Origin: Firmicutes bacterium UBA3738
GTDB taxonomy: Bacteria; Bacillota; Clostridia; Peptostreptococcales; Anaerovoracaceae
DNA length: 18,313 nucleotides
Direction: 5' to 3'
Assembly (NCBI GenBank): GCA_002372505.1
Contig: DFGY01000016.1
Location: forward strand, 1 to 18,313
The position numbers were made by a program, and so were the translations under genes. The notes below the pieces were generated by a model. That model did no database searches. It saw only the letters and a list, made by a program, of their open reading frames with translations, and was not told where the DNA came from. Shown here in pieces: positions 6,627-15,108 of this stretch. Each line of letters opens with the position of its first letter. Position 1 is the stretch's first letter.

Positions 6627-7934
6627 CTATATTCCTATTCTGTCGATTATAATCGGGGCTTTCTCCGGCTTACTGTCAGCAATCTCATAGGCCTTGGCCG
6701 CTTCTTCCAGAGCGTCGAGAAGACGTGCCTCATCATTGCTGTACACAGTACACAGCACATCACCCTTCTTAACGGAGTCTCCTGATTTCTTTGCCAGTAC
6801 GATTCCGGCGCCGCTGTCGATTTCATCTCCCTTTTCTCTCCGGCCTGCACCGCTGTGCATTGAGGCTGTGCCTATTGTCATGCCGTCAACACGGTTTACA
6901 TAACCATCACAGGCGCAAACCAATTCCTTGCTGAAGGCTGCGCCGGGCAGCTTTTCAGGATCGTCTATTACACTTTCATCTCCGCCCTGACCTCTGATTA
7001 AGTCTCTTAGTTTATCAAGCCCTCTGCCGTCTTTTAGTGCAGCCTCGGCACTAGCCTTTCCCTCTTCAAAGGTAGCCGCCTTTTCGCTCATGTATATCAT
7101 CATTCCCGCCAGCTCAATGCATAGACGAGTTAAATCCTCAGGCCCATTTCCTTTAAGTGTCTCTATTGCTTCTTTAACCTCCAGAGCGTTACCTACGGCC
7201 ATGCCCAGAGGCTCATCCATGCGGCTGATTATACACGCTACCTTCTTCCCGAAGCTAAGGCCGATTTCGTACATCATCTGTCCCAGTTCCCTTGCCTCTT
7301 CTTCGGAATTCATAAAGGCAGCGCTTCCGCATTTTACATCCAGAAGAATGGCGTCAGAGCCCAGAGCCAGCTTCTTACTCATAATGCTGGATGTAATGAG
7401 GCTCATGTTGTCTACAGTTGCGGTTACATCTCTAAGGCCGTAGAGAACCTTGTCCGCCGTGGCCACCTCCGCCGTCTGACCTATTACGGATATGCCATTT
7501 GTGTTTACCAGGTTTATAAACTCTTCTGTGGAAATGCTGATCCTGTACCCGGGAATGGACTCCAGCTTATCGATGGTGCCTCCCGTAAAGCCCAGACCCC
7601 GGCCGCTCATTTTAGCCACAGGCACTCCCATTGCCGCCGCAAGAGGCGTGGCAATCAGTGTTGTTTTATCTCCGACTCCTCCTGTGCTGTGTTTGTCCAC
7701 CTTAATGCCTGAAATAGCCGAAAGATCCAAGGTTTCACCTGAGTCCTTCATGGCCTTTGTAAGGCTCACCGTTTCATCATGATTAAGGCCGTTAATAAAC
7801 ATTGCCATGAGAAGGGCTGATAGCTGGTAATCGGGAATGCTGCCGTCTGCACATCCATTGGCCACGTATTCCAGCTGCTCCTCCGTAAGAATACCCTTGT
7901 CCCTCTTGGTCTTAATGATATCGTACATTTCCAT
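6627..7934 (-). CDS. pdp: Pyrimidine-nucleoside phosphorylase
   Basis: This 435-residue enzyme splits uridine, thymidine or deoxyuridine with phosphate, giving the base and (deoxy)ribose-1-phosphate. KHSTGGVGD (81-89) forms the phosphate and potassium site, and SGRGLGFTGGTIDKLE (110-125) is the family signature. The C-terminal part, with VNRVDGMTIG and GDEIDSGAGI, is the usual alpha/beta lid domain. Length and motifs fit Pdp of Gram-positive bacteria; thymidine phosphorylase DeoA is a close relative, and the choice rests on taxonomic context. GAGGGT precedes the ATG at 7934. It is last in the operon, 21 bases after deoB, whose product uses its sugar phosphate. No clear terminator follows; only a weak AT hairpin occurs before the next promoter. 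Confidence 0.95.
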   Translation of the reverse strand: MEMYDIIKTKRDKGILTEEQLEYVANGCADGSIPDYQLSALLMAMFINGLNHDETVSLTKAMKDSGETLDLSAISGIKVDKHSTGGVGDKTTLIATPLAAAMGVPVAKMSGRGLGFTGGTIDKLESIPGYRISISTEEFINLVNTNGISVIGQTAEVATADKVLYGLRDVTATVDNMSLITSSIMSKKLALGSDAILLDVKCGSAAFMNSEEEARELGQMMYEIGLSFGKKVACIISRMDEPLGMAVGNALEVKEAIETLKGNGPEDLTRLCIELAGMMIYMSEKAATFEEGKASAEAALKDGRGLDKLRDLIRGQGGDESVIDDPEKLPGAAFSKELVCACDGYVNRVDGMTIGTASMHSGAGRREKGDEIDSGAGIVLAKKSGDSVKKGDVLCTVYSNDEARLLDALEEAAKAYEIADSKPEKAPIIIDRIGI

Positions 7935-7955
7935 AACGCTTACCCTCTTATTCCA

Positions 7956-9122
7956 TTACTCCATTATTTCATCTGCAAAGCTTTGGCCAACCGGCACATT
8001 CCCGGCACCTAACAGTCCGGTAACTGTGGCACCAATATCTCCAAAGCTCTGTCTCACTCCCAGGCTCACCGGCTTAACTCTCTTTCCGTAGGCTAATATA
8101 GGTACGTACTCCCTGGTGTGGTCAAATCCGCTGTGAACCGGGTCGTTGCCGTGATCCGCACAGAGAATCAGTACGTCCTCATCCTTCATGGCGCCGTATA
8201 TTTCCGGAAGCCTTAAGTCGAAATCCTCTATAGCCTTGGCGTAGCCCTCCGGATCCCTTCTGTGGCCGTACTTTGAATCAAAGTCCACAAGGTTCGTAAA
8301 TATGAGACCATCAAAGTCCATGGCCATAGCCTCAAGGGTCTTATCCACCCCGTCCATATTGTCCTCGGTATGAACGGCACTTGAAATACCCTGGCCGTTA
8401 AATATGTCGTTAATTTTGCCTACGGCATATACGGTCTTTCCGGCCTCGCTGATAATATCCAGCATGGTCTTTTCCGGCGGTGACACGGCGTAGTCGTGTC
8501 TGTCAGAGGTACGGGTACGCTTTCCCCTTTCGTCTATGATGTATGGCCGGGCAATTACTCTGCCGCAGGCCCATTCCCCTACCAGCATCTCTCTTGCGAT
8601 TTGGCAGATCTCGTAGAGCCTCTCCAGAGGAATGACCTCGATATTTGCCGCTATTTGAAATACGCTGTCAGCCGATGTGTAGACTATGGGGCATCCCGTC
8701 TTCTCGTGCTCCGGCCCCAGGTCTTCTATTATTTTAGTGCCGCTCTCCGGGTAATTGCCCAGCACCTTCACGCCGATGCGCTCTTCGTATTTCTCTATGA
8801 ACTCATCCGGAAAGCCATCGGGATAGGTCTTAAAAGGAGTCATTGTCTTAATGCCGGCTATTTCCCAGTGACCGGTAATTGTATCCTTCCCTTTGGATAC
8901 TTCCATTGCCTTTCCGTAGGCTCCCGTGGGACTTGCTACGGCAAGGTCACCGGGCATTCCTTCAATATTGCAGTAGCCCAGCTGTCTCAGATTGGGTATG
9001 TTAATCTCCGGGCACCTTTCGTAAATGTGTCCGAAGGTAAAGGCCCCTTCATCGCCGTAGTCCTTTGCATCCGGCAGCTGACCTGCTCCCAGACTGTCCA
9101 GCACCATAAGTATCACTTTCAT
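7956..9122 (-). CDS. deoB: Phosphopentomutase
   Basis: This 388-residue enzyme interconverts ribose- or deoxyribose-1-phosphate and the 5-phosphate, linking nucleoside breakdown to sugar metabolism. It belongs to the alkaline phosphatase superfamily. Asp9 in MVLDSLGAG is a metal ligand, KDTITGHWE (79-87) carries the phosphorylated Thr, and DHGNDPVHSGFDHTRE near the C-terminus holds further Mn-binding Asp and His residues. NLVDFDSKYGHRRDP belongs to the conserved core. Length equals the usual 390. It starts 6 bases after the metallophosphoesterase stop and precedes pdp. No DeoC aldolase gene is in this window. Confidence 0.97.
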   Translation of the reverse strand: MKVILMVLDSLGAGQLPDAKDYGDEGAFTFGHIYERCPEINIPNLRQLGYCNIEGMPGDLAVASPTGAYGKAMEVSKGKDTITGHWEIAGIKTMTPFKTYPDGFPDEFIEKYEERIGVKVLGNYPESGTKIIEDLGPEHEKTGCPIVYTSADSVFQIAANIEVIPLERLYEICQIAREMLVGEWACGRVIARPYIIDERGKRTRTSDRHDYAVSPPEKTMLDIISEAGKTVYAVGKINDIFNGQGISSAVHTEDNMDGVDKTLEAMAMDFDGLIFTNLVDFDSKYGHRRDPEGYAKAIEDFDLRLPEIYGAMKDEDVLILCADHGNDPVHSGFDHTREYVPILAYGKRVKPVSLGVRQSFGDIGATVTGLLGAGNVPVGQSFADEIME

Positions 9123-9128
9123 AATTAC

Positions 9129-9830
9129 TCACTTCACTTTCAAAAGTTCAAAGCCGAGCTTGTCGGCAGATATAAGTGTATATGTTACTCCGTTAAGGTT
9201 GCCCGTTATTCCCTTCTTAAATACTTCCTTTCTGTGAAGGTGGCCGTAGTAGGCCCTCCTTACTCCGTATCTCTCAAAGAGCTCCGTAAATCCCGAAGGA
9301 TGCTTCTTGTCGTTTGTAGGCGGGTAGTGAGTGAAGGCTATTATCTCCTGCCCCTCTTTCCGAATGCTTTCCCCTGCCTTAAGGGAATACTCCAGTCTCA
9401 AAAGTTCCCTGTCGTATATTTTCTTGTCCGCTTCGGAAAAGTCGTCGCTCCCCGGGCAGACCCAGCCTCTGCTGCCGCAGATTATTACATCCTCAGCCTC
9501 ATAGCAGGTATTCTGAAGGAAGTACATGTCCTCAAAGAGTGCGTTCAGCTTTCCTATGCCTGTCCACCAAAGGTCGTGGTTGCCTTTCAGCATGACCTTT
9601 TTCCCCGGAAGAGCGTCTATCCACTCAAGGTCAGGCAGAGCCTCCTCGAATTTCAGTCCCCAGGAAATATCCCCGGCTATGACCACCGTATCATCCGGCC
9701 CTACCTTTTCAAGCCAGGAGGCCTTTATCTTTTCCCCGTGATCCTTCCACTCTTCGCCGAAGACGTCCATAGGCTTGTCTACTGCCTCGGAAAAGGAAAG
9801 ATGGGGATCTCCAATTGCGTATATACTCAT
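9129..9830 (-). CDS. Calcineurin-like metallophosphoesterase
   Basis: This 233-residue protein has the complete metallophosphoesterase motif set: GDPH (Asp8, His10), GDISWG (Asp54), GNHD (Asn84, His85), THYPP (His168) and GHLH (His197, His199). These residues bind two metals and hydrolyse phosphomono- or diesters. It resembles YpbG-type cytoplasmic phosphohydrolases of Gram-positive bacteria, whose substrate is not known to me. It has no signal peptide. The ATG directly abuts the rmuC stop (TAAATG), and deoB follows 6 bases later. A role in nucleotide turnover would fit the neighbours but is not shown. Confidence 0.9.
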   Translation of the reverse strand: MSIYAIGDPHLSFSEAVDKPMDVFGEEWKDHGEKIKASWLEKVGPDDTVVIAGDISWGLKFEEALPDLEWIDALPGKKVMLKGNHDLWWTGIGKLNALFEDMYFLQNTCYEAEDVIICGSRGWVCPGSDDFSEADKKIYDRELLRLEYSLKAGESIRKEGQEIIAFTHYPPTNDKKHPSGFTELFERYGVRRAYYGHLHRKEVFKKGITGNLNGVTYTLISADKLGFELLKVK

Positions 9831-10943
9831 TTATTCATCTTCCTCTTCATCGTCTTCCACTATGTCCCTTAAGTCTACATCACCTTCATAGTCCTTAAGG
9901 GCTTCTACCTTCCTTAGCTTTCTGTTTATCTGATTGGTCCTGGTGCCTATTAATTTTTCAAGCTCTTCGTCGGCCTGATGTAGTCTCTGGTGGACCTTCC
10001 CCAGGACCTCTTCAAACTTCAGAAACTCCGCCTTTACACCGGCCAGAGTATCCCATACTTCACTGGAATGCTTCTGTATGGCAAGAGTGCGGAATCCCAT
10101 TTGCAGGCTGTTAAGCAGTGCAGCCATGCTGGTGGGTCCGGCAATGTTTATCTTGTATTCGTTTCTTTGGAATTCCTCAACCATGCCCAGCTTAACTGCC
10201 TCGGCGTAGAGGCCTTCCACCGGCAGGAACATAATTGCAAAGTCCGTAGTATAAGGTGGCTGCACATACTTTGTGCGAATGTCCTTGGCTTCCTGCTTCA
10301 ATATGGCTATAAGAGCCTTTTTCGCCGACTCGACTGCAGCCCTGTCCCCGCTCTCATAGGCATCCATGAGATCCTCATATCTGTTGGCGGGAAACTTTGC
10401 GTCAATTGGAAGGTAAATGGTGCCCTCATTATCCCCGGGAAGCTTTACGGCGAATTCCACTCTTTCCGTTGAGCCGGGTATGGTCACCACATTTTCCTCG
10501 TACTGCTCCGGGGAAAGGATCTCCCTGAGTATGGCTTCCAGCTGCAGCTCTCCCAGATTGCCTCTGGTCTTAACGTTGGAAAGGACTTTTTTAAGATCTC
10601 CTACATCGCCTGCCAGGCTACGCATTTCACCAAAGCCCTTGCTCACCCTGTCCAGCTGGTCGTTTACTATCTGGAAGGATTCGCTAAGCTTTTCATCTAC
10701 GGTGCTGCGCATTTTTTCAAGCTGATAGCTGTTGCTGGTCTGCATACGGTCGAACTGATCGTATAGCTCCTTAAGACGCTGGTCCTGAATATCGCTCATG
10801 ACTTTAAGAGCCTGTATGGTCTTATCCTGACCCGCATCTCTCACATGCATTTTGTTTGTGAGTCTGAGCATCATAATCAGCACCGCCCCCATGCCGATTA
10901 TTACTATCAGAACTATTATGATAAGTAGTGCAGTATTACCCAT
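9831..10943 (-). CDS. rmuC: RmuC-family DNA recombination protein
   Basis: This 370-residue protein resembles RmuC, which limits DNA inversions and other rearrangements in Escherichia coli. An N-terminal membrane segment (about 4-27) is followed by a coiled coil (about 30-110) and the RmuC domain with a PD-(D/E)XK nuclease-like core. The predicted nuclease site is the acidic Glu in RVEFAVKLP plus the IDAK motif in YLPIDAKFP. The C-terminus is a short acidic tail (EDDEEEDE). Its ATG directly abuts the recX stop (TAAATG), so translation is probably coupled. The ribosome site is weak, supporting coupling. Biochemical activity of the family is poorly established. Confidence 0.93.
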   Translation of the reverse strand: MGNTALLIIIVLIVIIGMGAVLIMMLRLTNKMHVRDAGQDKTIQALKVMSDIQDQRLKELYDQFDRMQTSNSYQLEKMRSTVDEKLSESFQIVNDQLDRVSKGFGEMRSLAGDVGDLKKVLSNVKTRGNLGELQLEAILREILSPEQYEENVVTIPGSTERVEFAVKLPGDNEGTIYLPIDAKFPANRYEDLMDAYESGDRAAVESAKKALIAILKQEAKDIRTKYVQPPYTTDFAIMFLPVEGLYAEAVKLGMVEEFQRNEYKINIAGPTSMAALLNSLQMGFRTLAIQKHSSEVWDTLAGVKAEFLKFEEVLGKVHQRLHQADEELEKLIGTRTNQINRKLRKVEALKDYEGDVDLRDIVEDDEEEDE

Positions 10944-11411
10944 TTAACTATCCGGATTCCTGTATCTGTTTATAACTTTGTATATAAGGCCGGTGCTGTA
11001 CCCGAGGGAGTTAAGCCTCCTTCCCAGCTTCGCCATGGCCTTTTCGTCTCTTCCGTTCCTATGAACCATATTTTCGCCTTCAGCCATAGCCCGGCGCTCT
11101 TCCTCTTCCATTATATCAACATCATTCTCATCTTCATAGGCGAATATGGCTTTCTCAATGTCCCCGGGCGATATGCCCCGCTCCGACATTTCTATTTTTG
11201 CCCGGTTGATGCCCCGGCTCTTTCCAAAGGCATACCTGAGATACTCTGTGCCGTAGGCTACATCGTCTATGTAGCGGGATTCCGTTAGCCACTCCATGGT
11301 TTCAGCTATTTCGCCTTCTTCAAAGCCCTTTTCCTTCAGCCTTATCTCCATTTCCTTTGCCGTGCGCATGCGGTGCTCCAGGGAAGAAAGGGCGGCGCTC
11401 CTTATATCCAC
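10944..11411 (-). CDS. recX: RecX-family regulator of RecA
   Basis: This 155-residue, mostly helical protein matches RecX, which binds RecA filaments and modulates recombination. Recognisable parts are the first repeat with RTAKEMEIRLKEKGF (16-30), WLTESRYIDDVAYGTEYLR (41-59) and the last repeat RRLNSLGYSTGLIYKVINRY (130-149). Length is at the short end for the family. The start is a GTG at 11411, with GGAGGT 9 bases upstream inside the preceding gene. The two genes overlap by 10 bases. recA is not in the window. Its place next to rmuC groups two recombination-related genes. Confidence 0.85.
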   Translation of the reverse strand: MDIRSAALSSLEHRMRTAKEMEIRLKEKGFEEGEIAETMEWLTESRYIDDVAYGTEYLRYAFGKSRGINRAKIEMSERGISPGDIEKAIFAYEDENDVDIMEEEERRAMAEGENMVHRNGRDEKAMAKLGRRLNSLGYSTGLIYKVINRYRNPDS

Positions 11412-11950
11412 TCTATCTCTACCTCCTCATCCTTGCTGTGGGCGTAGGCGCACTTAACATAAGGGCCCATTTCTATGGCCGTAAGCTTTACCGGCTCGTC
11501 GCCTATGCACACTTCGCCCGGCAGGTCCCCGTTTTTTGCAACCTCAAAGCCGCTTATTCCCTGAGCCATGGTCAGACCGAAGTATTTGACAAGGGCTTCC
11601 TTTCTCACCCACAGGTCATAAAAACCTTCTTCACCCCAAAGGTCCACATAATGCTTTTCCTGCTCCGTGAAATACCTCTGAGCAATTTCTTCCGTCCTTG
11701 CGGTTCTAACTTCCTGTATGTCCACGCCTACAGGGCTGTCCGCCATAAGGCAGACCCACATGTCCCCGCTGTGGCTCACGGAAAAGTAAACGTTTTGATC
11801 GTTAACAAAAAAGGGTTTGCCCTTTTCCGTGCGCTCGATTATAAGTTCGTCGCTCAGTGCAATCCCTGTTTTTTCTGCGTATACTGCCGCAGCTAATTTA
11901 ACCTGGGCATCTGTCTGCCCGGGACGTCCTTCGTGTATGAATAAAATCAT
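11402..11950 (-). CDS. 4'-phosphopantetheinyl transferase, Sfp-like
   Basis: This 182-residue enzyme should transfer 4'-phosphopantetheine from coenzyme A to a conserved Ser of a carrier protein. FSVSHSGD (56-63), GVDIQEVR (75-82, Mg-binding Asp77 and Glu79) and LWVRKEALVKYFG (113-125, Lys117, Glu118) are the three Sfp-superfamily motifs. The length is short for Sfp (about 225) but above AcpS (about 120). The target carrier protein is unknown, since no carrier, NRPS or PKS gene is in the window. Its ATG overlaps the preceding stop by one base (TAATG), and recX starts inside its end. Confidence 0.9.
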   Translation of the reverse strand: MILFIHEGRPGQTDAQVKLAAAVYAEKTGIALSDELIIERTEKGKPFFVNDQNVYFSVSHSGDMWVCLMADSPVGVDIQEVRTARTEEIAQRYFTEQEKHYVDLWGEEGFYDLWVRKEALVKYFGLTMAQGISGFEVAKNGDLPGEVCIGDEPVKLTAIEMGPYVKCAYAHSKDEEVEIEWI

Positions 11951-12246
11951 TATTTTCCTGCCAGTCTTTCAAGTACCAGTTTGTATCCATCGGCACCGTA
12001 AAGCAGGCACTTGTTTATTCTGCTTATGGTCGCCGTGGAAGCCTTTGTTTCATTTTCTATTTCAGTGTATGTTTTCTTTTCGTTGAGAAGCTTTGCAACC
12101 TGAAGCCGCTGGGCAATAGCCCTTATCTCGTTTACGGTACATACGTCTTCAAAAAATCTGTAACAATCTTCTTCATTCTTCAGCGTCAGTATTGCTTCGA
12201 ATAAACCTTCAATTTCTTTACTTTTGAATTTTGATTTATATGCCAT
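11950..12246 (-). CDS. YerC/YecD TrpR-like DNA-binding protein
   Basis: This 98-residue protein belongs to the YerC/YecD group of TrpR-related repressors. A helix-turn-helix is visible in TYTEIENETKASTATISRIN (75% into the protein). The central VCTVNEIRAIAQRLQVAKLL matches the TrpR fold helices. A strong AGGAGGT lies 6 bases before the ATG. It is first in the seven-gene unit and sits close to the promoter, so autoregulation is possible but not shown. Family members are common in Bacillota, and their ligands and targets are largely unknown to me. Confidence 0.9.
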   Translation of the reverse strand: MAYKSKFKSKEIEGLFEAILTLKNEEDCYRFFEDVCTVNEIRAIAQRLQVAKLLNEKKTYTEIENETKASTATISRINKCLLYGADGYKLVLERLAGK

Positions 12247-12284
12247 GACATACCTCCTAGGTGCGCTTTAACGCTTTACAGTGA

Positions 12285-12313
12285 ATTATATCATTACAGA
12301 CCTTTTGGGTCAA
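12285..12313 (-). promoter_or_regulatory. Promoter of the seven-gene yerC-pdp unit
   Basis: On the minus strand TTGACC (12313-12308) and TATAAT (12290-12285) are 17 bp apart, with an extended -10 TGATATAAT. It begins 4 bases beyond the ctp stop (12317), so it separates the two units. AAAGCG occurs twice, 9 bases apart, between the -10 and the ribosome site. No T-tailed terminator is seen between the ctp gene and this promoter. Confidence 0.8.
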
Positions 12314-12316
12314 TTA

Positions 12317-13456
12317 TTAAAATCCTTTTTTAATGAGCTCCTCCGCTTTTTTAAGCTGGGCATCTTTGCCCTTCACGACGTAGTCAGGTTTTACACCCTT
12401 TTCGTGAATTGCCTTGCCATTTGGCGAGAAGTACTGCATTATTGTCAGTCTGTAGCCGGAACCGTCGCTGAGCTTGCCGGATACCTGCACCACGCCCTTG
12501 CCATAGGTCTGGGTTCCTACAATCTTTCCGCGTCCCTTATCTTTAACTGCTGCAGAAAGGATTTCCGATGCGCTGGCTGTGTTGCCGTTTACAAGGATTA
12601 CATAGGGCAGCTGTGTGCAGTTAGAGTCACTTCTGTAGTACTCTTTATCGCCCTTCCTGTCTTCCATATATGTGACTACGCACTTACCAAGGAGCTTGTC
12701 CGCAATGTTTACGCCGCTCTTTACCAGGCCGCCGCCATTGTCGCGCAGATCTATGATAACGCCCCGTGCTGCCTTGCTTTCCATTTCGCTTAAGGCACTT
12801 TCAAAGTCGGCATCGGTCTTTTCCTCAAAGGCGGAAATCTTAATGTAGCCAATGTTGTCATCCAGCATTTTTGAAGTTACCGTCTCTGTGACAATGTGCG
12901 CACGGGTAAGGGTGACGGTGTTTTCCTTTCCGTCTCTTTCGTATGTTACCTTTACCGTTGTGCCGCTCTTACCCCTCATGGCTGCGCCGATTTTATCCGC
13001 ATCGTCGTATTCCTTGCCGTCCACCTTTGTGATTATGTCGCCCTTTTTCACACCAGCCTTCTCAGCCGGCGAATTCTTTACGGTGCTGATAACCTCGAAC
13101 TCTCCGTCCTTGTTCATCTGGAATGTGACGCCGATGCCGTCAAATTCACCGGTGACGGATGTTTCATAGGATTCATATTCATCCTTGGTCATGTAGGCGG
13201 AATACTTGTCCCCGAGACCTATGAATAAGCCCCTTGCCAGGCCGTCCTTCATGTCCTCTTCATTGGGCTCGATGTAGTAATTCTTTTCGATAATGTCCCA
13301 AAGTTCATTCACCTTATCATATCTGCCCTGATCCCCCGATACGGAAGATATGCTGCTTCCCGGCATAATGGCATTGCTGATTCCAAGTCCCGTTGCCGCC
13401 CCGAGAGCAAATATGAGTAAGGCTATAATTGTTGCGCTGGTTTTTTTGATTTTCAT
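12317..13456 (-). CDS. ctpA: S41 C-terminal processing protease
   Basis: This 379-residue membrane-anchored serine protease acts outside the membrane on unstructured C-termini of proteins. A single N-terminal hydrophobic segment (about 8-28) is followed by a PDZ domain (about 105-185, with GIGVTF and AGVKKGD) and the S41 core. The catalytic set matches CtpB by spacing: Ser295 in NTASASE, Lys320 in TYGKGVVQ and Gln324. The start overlaps the recJ stop by 4 bases (ATGA). In related bacteria a Ctp gene often follows ftsEX and a wall hydrolase, so it may process wall or division proteins; that is inference. It is last in its unit. Confidence 0.93.
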   Translation of the reverse strand: MKIKKTSATIIALLIFALGAATGLGISNAIMPGSSISSVSGDQGRYDKVNELWDIIEKNYYIEPNEEDMKDGLARGLFIGLGDKYSAYMTKDEYESYETSVTGEFDGIGVTFQMNKDGEFEVISTVKNSPAEKAGVKKGDIITKVDGKEYDDADKIGAAMRGKSGTTVKVTYERDGKENTVTLTRAHIVTETVTSKMLDDNIGYIKISAFEEKTDADFESALSEMESKAARGVIIDLRDNGGGLVKSGVNIADKLLGKCVVTYMEDRKGDKEYYRSDSNCTQLPYVILVNGNTASASEILSAAVKDKGRGKIVGTQTYGKGVVQVSGKLSDGSGYRLTIMQYFSPNGKAIHEKGVKPDYVVKGKDAQLKKAEELIKKGF

Positions 13457-15108
13457 TTTCTCTCCCTTTCCAAAATCACATCTACATTTATCTGGGCCTT
13501 TCGGCTCCCCCTGAATTCATTTATCGTAACGCTACCCGCTATGTCGCACATTTTACCCTCAACAAGCATGTCCGGGTACTCATCTGCGTCGAAGAAAAGT
13601 ACAGCGTCGGCGCTTCTTCCTTCTTTATGGATGCCAAATCTTACGTGCTGGTTCTCATTTCCCATGAAAAACACATTCCTTATTTCCACATCCCTGAACA
13701 TGAATTTTGGTTTTTCGTTGGCGTTTCCGAAGGGCTCCATGGACTCAAGTTCCTCCGCCAGCTTTAAGGTCACATCCCCCGGCTCTATTTCCATGTCGAA
13801 ATGAACCTTTCTGTCCAGTATGCCCGGATTGTCCGCCGCCAGTTTTATCATTTCACCTTCAAGACCGGCCCTAAGCTCATCAAGCTTATCTTCTCCTGAG
13901 AGAGAAAGACCGCAGGCTGCCGCATGGCCGCCGAACCTTTCAAGGATGTCCTTCTGGGTTGCGACTAAATCATATATGTTTATTTCGTCTGTGCTCCGGC
14001 CACTGCCCTTCAGGGATCCATCCTTTTCCGTAAGTACAATGACGGGCCTTGCCAGCTTGTCCGACAGCTTGCCGGCTACTATTCCCACTATACCTTCGTG
14101 AGCCTCATCGTCTCTGATTATGGGAAAGAGACTTCCCGGACACTGGCTCTCCATGTTTACGAGGCAGCGCTCAAAGGCTCTGTCCTGCTCCCTTCTTCGC
14201 TCGCTGTTATATCCAATGAGCTTTTCCGATATGGCCTTCACCTCATCTTCGTTTTCAGATTCAAGAAGGCTTAAGGCGTCTTCGGCGCTGGCCATTCTTC
14301 CTGCCGCATTTATGTGAGGCACGATTCCGAAGCTAACTCCGTAGGAATCCAAAGTATCGTACTGTCTCTGCATCATGGCGAGAAGAGTTCTGAGATTCTT
14401 CCTCCTGCCCCTTCTGATTTCATAAAGGCCGTACTTTGCCAGAGTCCTGTTTTCATCCACAAGAGGCACCACATCTCCTATGGTTGCAATGCCTACAATG
14501 TCAAGCATGGATAAAAGCAGTGACCTGTCAAATCCCGTCGACCTCTGAAGAGCCTGAGACAGCTTGTATGCCACTCCGCAGCCGCACAGTCCCTCGAAGG
14601 GATATGGGCAGTCCTCCTGCTTAGGGTCTATGACGATGCACCCGGGCACCTTATCTCCCACATTGTGATGATCCGTAACTATTACATCTACGCCAAGACT
14701 CCTTGCGTGCTCTACTTCAGCAGCAGACGTAATGCCACAGTCCACTGTTATGAGAAGCTTCACGCCCCGCTCTGCTATTTTATCTATGGCACTGCTTTTC
14801 AGACCATATCCCTCTTCAAACCTAGACGGTATGTAGTGGGAAATGTTATCCTTGTCAGTCAGCCGGCCGAAAAATGTTTTCAGCAAAAATACCGAAGTTA
14901 CGCCATCGCAGTCGTAGTCTCCGTACACGCATATTTTCTCACCCTTTTCTATAGCCGAAACAATTCGCTTCGTCGCCTCTTTAATTCCCTTCATGGAAAG
15001 AGGATCATGGGCTCTTTGGGGCTTTGGCGAAAGAAACTCTTCTATTTCATTTTCCCCGGTGATGCCCCTGTTATTAAGAATGGTCTTTGTAATCTGTGTT
15101 ATTTCCAT
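13453..15108 (-). CDS. recJ: Single-stranded-DNA-specific exonuclease RecJ
   Basis: This 551-residue cytoplasmic exonuclease degrades single-stranded DNA 5' to 3' in recombination and repair. DHH-family metal motifs are complete: YGDYDCDG (62-69), TVDCG (121-125), TDHH (145-148) and the IDP motif (about 161). The DHHA1 domain follows, with EGIVGIVAGKL, GSGRS and FGGHAAACGLSL, and an OB-fold-like C-terminal part. Length is near the short bacterial form (about 560). The ATG overlaps the preceding stop by one base (TAATG), and the protease gene overlaps its end, so it is embedded in a cell-wall unit with likely translational coupling. Confidence 0.96.
   Translation of the reverse strand: MEITQITKTILNNRGITGENEIEEFLSPKPQRAHDPLSMKGIKEATKRIVSAIEKGEKICVYGDYDCDGVTSVFLLKTFFGRLTDKDNISHYIPSRFEEGYGLKSSAIDKIAERGVKLLITVDCGITSAAEVEHARSLGVDVIVTDHHNVGDKVPGCIVIDPKQEDCPYPFEGLCGCGVAYKLSQALQRSTGFDRSLLLSMLDIVGIATIGDVVPLVDENRTLAKYGLYEIRRGRRKNLRTLLAMMQRQYDTLDSYGVSFGIVPHINAAGRMASAEDALSLLESENEDEVKAISEKLIGYNSERRREQDRAFERCLVNMESQCPGSLFPIIRDDEAHEGIVGIVAGKLSDKLARPVIVLTEKDGSLKGSGRSTDEINIYDLVATQKDILERFGGHAAACGLSLSGEDKLDELRAGLEGEMIKLAADNPGILDRKVHFDMEIEPGDVTLKLAEELESMEPFGNANEKPKFMFRDVEIRNVFFMGNENQHVRFGIHKEGRSADAVLFFDADEYPDMLVEGKMCDIAGSVTINEFRGSRKAQINVDVILERERK

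Noticed and set aside
8496..9872. 458-codon plus-strand open frame opposite deoB, the phosphoesterase and the end of rmuC
   Set aside because: It runs antisense through genes with complete family motifs, has no recognisable domain, and its length reflects the codon bias of the opposite strand.
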